The notes beneath the pieces are model-generated. The model did not search any database, had not been told where the DNA came from, and was given only the letters and a program-made list of their open reading frames with translations. Both the position numbers and the translations under genes were made by a program. A DNA stretch of 64,000 bases from Herbaspirillum sp. meg3 (GTDB lineage Bacteria; Pseudomonadota; Gammaproteobacteria; Burkholderiales; Burkholderiaceae_D), in the NCBI RefSeq assembly GCF_002257565.1, contig NZ_CP022736.1, positions 2,232,001 through 2,296,000 on the forward strand, given 5' to 3'. This document shows, one piece after another, positions 60,001 through 64,000 of the stretch (positions are counted from its first letter, which is position 1; each line of letters starts with the position of its first letter).

Positions 60001-61407
60001 TCAGGCTGTTCGCATCAGACGCATTTTGAAGTTGCGGCCCTTGATGTTGCCTTCGCTCAGACGTGCGTAGGCTTTTTCAGCAATGCGGTAGTCCAGCGCC
60101 ACATAGGTTGAAAACTCGAACACGTTGATCTTGCCGACCTGCTCCTTGGTCAGGCCGACATCGCCGGTCAGTGCGCCGAGCAAGTCGCCCGGACGCAGCT
60201 TGTCCTTCTTGCCGCCCTGAATGCACAAGGTGCGCATCGGTGCTCGCAATACCTTGTCTTCATTGGTGTCCAGCGCATTGAGGTCGAACCATTGCACCGG
60301 CGCTTTCTGATATTCCTCAATCAGTTTCACCCAGCGTTTTTCGGTCGGGATGCACAGATTCAGCGCCAGACCCTTGTCCTGTCCGCGGCCGGTGCGGCCG
60401 ATGCGGTGGATGTGGACTTCCGTGTCGCGGGTGACGTCGACGTTGATCACGGCGCTCAGGTTGGCAATGTCGAGTCCGCGTGCCGCCACATCCGTCGCGA
60501 CCAGCACCGAACAGCTTTGATTGGCGAATTGCACCAGGATTTCATCGCGCTCGCGTTGCTCCAGATCGCCGTACAGGGCCAATGCGCTGAATCCTTGTGC
60601 GCGCAATTCTTCCGCCAGTTCGCGACAATGGATCTTGGTGTTGCAGAAGGCCAGCGTCGATACCGGCTGATAGTGTTGCAGCAGCCGTGCAACCGCAAAA
60701 TTGCGCTGCTCGGCCGAGACTTCAAAAAAGCGCTGTTCGATTTTTTCGCCATCGTGCTGGGCTTCGACCTTGATTTCTACCGGGTCGTGCAGGAAGCGTG
60801 AACTGGCCTTGCGGATATCGTCAGGGTAGGTCGCTGAAAACAGCAAAGTCTGGCGACGGGAGGGGCAGGCGCTGACGATCCCTTCGATGTCCTCGTAGAA
60901 TCCCATGTCGACCATGCGGTCGGCTTCGTCCAGCACCAGCGTCTGGACGGCTTTGAGGTTGATGGTGTCGCGGCCGATGTGGTCACGGATGCGACCGGGT
61001 GTACCGACGACGATATGACAGCCATGTTCCAGCGATGCAATTTGCGGGCGCATGGCAGTGCCGCCGCACAAGGTCAGGATCTTGATGTTTTCGGTAAAGC
61101 GCGCAAGGCGGCGCAATTCATTCGATACCTGATCCGCCAGTTCACGCGTCGGGCAAATGACCAGGCCCTGAATCGCAAAATACGCCGGATTCAGCCGATG
61201 CAACATGGCAATGCCAAACGCTGCAGTCTTGCCGCTGCCGGTCTTTGCCTGAGCAATCAAATCGCGTCCTTCCAGCGCCGAAGGCAGACTTTCAGCCTGG
61301 ATCGTCGTCATCTCGCGATAGCCGAGCGCGTCCAGGTTGGCGAGCATGGCCGGCATGAGCGCCAGATTTGAAAAAGGAAAGGAGGGCGAGGGTGTCGTGT
61401 TCACCAT
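60001..61407 (-). CDS. dbpA: ATP-dependent RNA helicase DbpA
   Basis: 468 residues. DEAD-box motifs in order: Q-motif region near LDALGYREMTTIQAESLP, Walker A AKTGSGKTAAF, GGTAM, TPGRIRDH, DEAD in LVLDEADRMVDMGF, SAT in LLFSATYPDD, ATDVAARGLDI and HRIGRTGRG. The C-terminal about 80 residues form the DbpA RNA-binding domain (RTLCIQGGKKDKLRPGDLLGAL, then NIKGRNFKMRLM), which targets helix 92 of 23S rRNA. It functions in 50S ribosome assembly. It lies on the same strand as the upstream initiator tRNA but is separated from it by a terminator. Confidence 0.94.
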   Translation of the reverse strand: MVNTTPSPSFPFSNLALMPAMLANLDALGYREMTTIQAESLPSALEGRDLIAQAKTGSGKTAAFGIAMLHRLNPAYFAIQGLVICPTRELADQVSNELRRLARFTENIKILTLCGGTAMRPQIASLEHGCHIVVGTPGRIRDHIGRDTINLKAVQTLVLDEADRMVDMGFYEDIEGIVSACPSRRQTLLFSATYPDDIRKASSRFLHDPVEIKVEAQHDGEKIEQRFFEVSAEQRNFAVARLLQHYQPVSTLAFCNTKIHCRELAEELRAQGFSALALYGDLEQRERDEILVQFANQSCSVLVATDVAARGLDIANLSAVINVDVTRDTEVHIHRIGRTGRGQDKGLALNLCIPTEKRWVKLIEEYQKAPVQWFDLNALDTNEDKVLRAPMRTLCIQGGKKDKLRPGDLLGALTGDVGLTKEQVGKINVFEFSTYVALDYRIAEKAYARLSEGNIKGRNFKMRLMRTA

Positions 61408-61524
61408 GATTGGACCTGAGCGCTAACGGAAGTGAGGGAAGTCTAACAGAGCGGCATCAGGAGCGGCCTACAGTCATCTCTGAGGCGGCAGGAGATGAAT
61501 CCGCCATAAGAACGAACAGAAACC

Positions 61525-61559
61525 AAAACAAAAGGGCCTGCACAATGTGCAAGCCCTTA
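61525..61559 (-). terminator. Intrinsic terminator of the initiator tRNA gene
   Basis: Stem AAGGGC / GCCCTT with an inner GCAC/GTGC helix (61532-61558), followed on the minus strand by TTTTGTTTT. It is 10 nt after the tRNA 3' end. Confidence 0.78.
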
Positions 61560-61566
61560 TCGTATT

Positions 61567-61643
<77 letters not shown>

Positions 61644-61656
61644 TCTGAGGAGCCGA

Positions 61657-61685
61657 AGTCTACAGAGGATCAATTTGAATAGCAA
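61657..61685 (-). promoter_or_regulatory. Promoter of the initiator tRNA gene
   Basis: On the minus strand, -35 TTGCTA, 17-nt spacer, -10 TAGACT, ending 14 nt before the tRNA 5' end. The next downstream bases are consistent with a start site about 7 nt before the tRNA. Confidence 0.6.
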
Positions 61686-61830
61686 GCGCTCATTTCCATT
61701 CTTTCTCATTCTCTTGTAAATATATTTGCAGGAGGCGATAGACTTGCAAGGTGCGGGGCGCATACACTGCGCCGTTCCGCCGTGGTGCGAGCAATTGAGT
61801 AGATTAAGAATCAAGAAGAGGGAGTGTCAA

Positions 61831-62046
61831 ATGACTTACGAAGAATATCTGGATGAAGTGACCACGCTGATTGCCGAGCTGTATGACGTCAATGACGCCG
61901 ATGCGATCAAGATGGTGGTGAAGGCGCAGTCTGAGGAATTTTTCGTCAAGCACGATGATTTCGAAGCGATGCGTACGCAAGAGCGCGCATTGCTGGATGC
62001 TAAAACGATTTATAAGCAAAGCAAAAGAAAGACACCAAAACGCTGA
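61831..62046 (+). CDS. Small acidic-then-basic protein of unknown family
   Basis: 71 residues from ATG 61831, with AAGAGGGAG 8 nt upstream. The first half is acidic and helical (TYEEYLDEVTTLIAELYDVND), and the C-terminus is strongly basic (YKQSKRKTPKR). It has no membrane segment or signal peptide. I do not recognise the family. It stands alone between the tRNA gene and the next small gene. Confidence 0.65.
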   Translation: MTYEEYLDEVTTLIAELYDVNDADAIKMVVKAQSEEFFVKHDDFEAMRTQERALLDAKTIYKQSKRKTPKR

Positions 62047-62251
62047 ATCGCCTGAGATGAAAATCGACCTTGACGCAAGGTCGCTAACATTCAGTTGCAA
62101 ATCGCGAGAACCATTGTGAATTTCTGATCTCTACTAATACATGCCCGTCGCAAAGCCTTTATGGGAGCGGTGTCCGGCGATGTCTGACAGACATCGCGCC
62201 ATTTCTCTCCCGGCGATGGATTTATTGAAAAATGTAGAAGGAGATTTACAC

Positions 62252-62593
62252 ATGAAGACACGTCAACTCGTTATTACAGCCGCACTGCTCGCCATGACCG
62301 GCGGCGCCATGGCACAACAAAGCACGACAGATGTGCCTGCATCGCCCGGCATGGTTGCTCCTGCTTCGACGGCTAACGGCGTATCCAGCGACCCGTATGT
62401 GCAGAAGCGTCAATCGGACGCTGACGCCAAGGCCGACTACAAGGCGCAGAAGAAGGCTGTAAAGGAGCAAGCGAAGGCAGACAAGAAGGCCGCAAAGAAG
62501 GAGCTGAAGGCAGAAAAGAAGGAATCGACTGCCGAGCGTAATGCGCAGCTGGCGCAGCCTCAGCCCAAGAGCGATCTGAACAAGGGCCAGTAA
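62252..62593 (+). CDS. Small secreted Lys/Ala-rich protein
   Basis: 113 residues from ATG 62252, with AAGGAG 7 nt upstream. A clear signal peptide (cleavage after GGAMA) is followed by a Pro/Ser/Thr-rich stretch (about 22-48). A charged repetitive helix (about 50-100) is built of KAxKK and KAEKK units. The pattern is that of low-complexity periplasmic proteins and cell-wall-associated peptides; no enzymatic motif is present. It is followed by a strong terminator. Confidence 0.72.
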   Translation: MKTRQLVITAALLAMTGGAMAQQSTTDVPASPGMVAPASTANGVSSDPYVQKRQSDADAKADYKAQKKAVKEQAKADKKAAKKELKAEKKESTAERNAQLAQPQPKSDLNKGQ

Positions 62594-62631
62594 TCTAAGG
62601 CCTGCATTCTCGTTGCGTCAGGTCGATGACG

Positions 62632-62662
62632 AAAAAGCCTCTTCATTGAAGAGGCTTTTTTT
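62632..62662. terminator. Bidirectional intrinsic terminator
   Basis: 13-bp stem AAAAAGCCTCTTC / GAAGAGGCTTTTT with a 3-4 nt loop and a longer T-run on the plus strand. It lies between the Lys-rich protein gene and hpnC. Confidence 0.9.
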
Positions 62663-62701
62663 CGTCTTGTGATCGTCCGATTGTCGCCTTGATGCGCGAC
62701 G

Positions 62702-63523
62702 TCACATGACAATGGCGCGCCACAAAATCACGCACCAGTCTGTCTTTCCCAGTTTCGGCCGGTGTCTGAACACATCACCCTCCGATTGTTCCAGGCGCTC
62801 CAGAATACGCAAGCCGCCTTGCACAACCATCCTTAATTCCCAACCTATTCGTCCCGGCAAGCGACGCGCCAGCGGCGCCGCAGCCAGCATCATGGCGCGC
62901 GCACGATTGATTTCAAACTGCATCAGCGCACGCCAGGCCTGGTTGTTGGTAGCGCCTGCGATATCTTGTTCGCTGACGCTAAAGCGTTGCAGATCTTCCG
63001 CTGGAAGATAGATACGTTCTTTTTCCCAGTCGATAGCAACGTCCTGCCAAAAATTAATCAGCTGTAGCGATGAGCAGATAGTGTCCGAGTCGCGCACGTT
63101 CTCTGGCGTTGCTGCTTTGTAGAGGTGCAGCATGAGCAAACCCACAGGGTTGGCGGACCGGCGGCAATAATCGAGCAAGCTATCGAAGTCTTGATAGCGC
63201 TTGGTCACGACATCTTGCTTGAAGGCCGAAAGCAAGTCGCGAAAAGGCGTCAGAGGAAGTCGGTACTGATGAATAACGTCTGCCAGTGTCTGAAACATCG
63301 GATCAGTGAGTGTGGCCCCGGCTTCGATCTTGTCGAGTTGCCGTTCATACGCGGTCAGTGCAGCGAGTCGTTGCGCCGGTTTGGCGTCGCCTTCATCGGC
63401 GATATCGTCAGCACTGCGCGCGAAAGCATAGATGGCTTTGACGGCGGGACGCAGGTGCGCCGGCAGAAGAATCGAAGCAACGGGAAAATTTTCGTAATGG
63501 TCAACAGCCATGCAAACGGACAT
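62702..63523 (-). CDS. hpnC: Hydroxysqualene synthase
   Basis: 273 residues; ATG 63523 and ATG 63511 (MAVDHYENFPVAS) are both possible, without a clear ribosome-binding site. It is the third member of the HpnCDE set: first Asp-rich motif FARSADDIADEGD and second NFWQDVAIDWEKERIY, in a squalene/phytoene synthase fold. HpnC converts presqualene diphosphate to hydroxysqualene. It lies 4 kb from hpnD and hpnE, separated by signalling, helicase and tRNA genes, so the three are not one operon here. Confidence 0.9.
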   Translation of the reverse strand: MSVCMAVDHYENFPVASILLPAHLRPAVKAIYAFARSADDIADEGDAKPAQRLAALTAYERQLDKIEAGATLTDPMFQTLADVIHQYRLPLTPFRDLLSAFKQDVVTKRYQDFDSLLDYCRRSANPVGLLMLHLYKAATPENVRDSDTICSSLQLINFWQDVAIDWEKERIYLPAEDLQRFSVSEQDIAGATNNQAWRALMQFEINRARAMMLAAAPLARRLPGRIGWELRMVVQGGLRILERLEQSEGDVFRHRPKLGKTDWCVILWRAIVM

Positions 63524-63941
63524 CCAGTGAAAGTGGTTGAGGGCAGGCGGAGCGAAGAATGCAATTCAATGCAGTGTAGTGCGGAGCGAAGTGGACGCAG
63601 GGTGTTTGCTGAACCCTGCGCCTGGCCGCCAGCCTTTTCTGTCCCGAATAGTAATGGAAAAATCTGTTTGCGCCGATTTCTGAAGAGCATGCGGCCGCTA
63701 AGCGTCTTAGCACCGATTTTGCGCGGAAGGCGTGGCGGCCATAAAAGTCGTTGCAGGATGCGGGAGGCGGGAAGTGGGCGCGGAAAAAATGCATTCTGAC
63801 CCTATAAAAACGCAGACAGCCCGCCAAGCTTGCAGTAGAATAGCGGGCTGCAATAAAAATGCTACCTCATTGACAGGGCTTGGTTTTCCGGCAAATACGC
63901 TGAAAAGTTCCAATGCAGTCCGGTCGGTGATGCACCTTTCA
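63524..63941. other. Intergenic region between hpnC and tRNA-Leu
   Basis: 418 nt without a gene I can support. It holds an inverted repeat CAGCCCGC / GCGGGCTG (63817-63850, 18-nt loop) and the tRNA promoter candidate at 63870-63898. Open frames here lack family similarity. Confidence 0.5.
63870..63898 (+). promoter_or_regulatory. Promoter candidate of tRNA-Leu
   Basis: TTGACA at 63870-63875, a 17-nt spacer, then AAATAC as a weak -10. The tRNA begins about 43 nt further on. The -35 is a perfect consensus match; the -10 is poor. Confidence 0.5.
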
Positions 63942-64000
63942 GCGAGGGTGGCGAAATTGGTAGACGCACCAGGTTTAGGTCCTGACGCCAGCAATGGTGT
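63942..64000 (+). tRNA. tRNA-Leu (UAG), 5' part, cut by window end
   Basis: The sequence begins GCGAGGGTGGCGAAATTGG. The D arm and an anticodon stem-loop CAGG-TTTAGGT-CCTG with anticodon TAG are visible, followed by the start of the long variable arm typical of tRNA-Leu. The T arm and 3' acceptor strand lie outside the window. Confidence 0.9.

Overview
This window looks like chromosomal DNA of a beta-proteobacterium, most likely Burkholderiales / Oxalobacteraceae (Herbaspirillum- or Collimonas-like). The signs are Neisseria/Burkholderia-type general porin architecture, HpnCDE squalene genes, DUF4936 next to ygfZ, an mltG-tmk-holB run and moderately high GC. This is inference from gene content; I could not run a taxonomic search.

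Layout. 0-13 kb is housekeeping DNA: the end of an LD-carboxypeptidase, a DUF1439 protein, ybiT (ABC-F), nadA-nadC, a MASE1-PAS sensor coupled to an alpha/beta hydrolase with a Cys nucleophile, a PlpD-like patatin/beta-barrel protein, an ABM monooxygenase, nadB and purT. NadA, NadB and NadC together give the whole aspartate-to-nicotinate mononucleotide route. 13.3-28.8 kb is the accessory part: a divergent porin, two LuxR-type response regulators, a lipocalin-like protein, a large 7TM-DISM hybrid kinase and a receiver-kinase fusion. A peptide-export cluster follows: HlyD adaptor, a 27-codon ORF coupled to a small membrane protein, a microcin-like precursor with a double-glycine-type leader and a Pro9 tail, a JmjC/cupin_8 oxygenase, a DUF3857-transglutaminase protein, a C39 peptidase ABC exporter, and a secreted protein ORF interrupted by an in-frame TAA. 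Parts of this block are visibly AT-rich.

28.8-39 kb holds an AtuA/DUF1446-CitMHS operon with a divergent LysR gene, an MHS-type permease, a DnaQ-like exonuclease, a Dabb-thioesterase-GNAT operon and dctA. A 3'-UTR or sRNA-like element with anti-Shine-Dalgarno motifs lies at about 38.9 kb. 39-44.8 kb is ygfZ-DUF4936-NRDE on one strand and mltG-tmk-holB-GNAT on the other. 44.8-53 kb concerns metal uptake and redox: a TonB siderophore receptor with a possible Fur box, a RegB/RegA-type two-component pair, a second TonB receptor and a PepSY membrane protein.

53-64 kb contains tatD, an ankyrin protein, lldD, hpnD and hpnE (with hpnC 4 kb away), an HDOD protein, dbpA, initiator tRNA-Met, two small proteins and the start of a tRNA-Leu(UAG). 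I saw no rRNA, CRISPR array, insertion sequence or phage.

The best candidate for an undescribed system is the microcin-type cluster at 20.7-28.8 kb, with its adjoining phosphorelay at 14.5-20.5 kb. It combines a CvaC-like leader with a polyproline-tailed glycine-zipper core, and places a putative Fe(II)/2-oxoglutarate oxygenase and a periplasmic transglutaminase-fold protein beside a standard C39/HlyD exporter.
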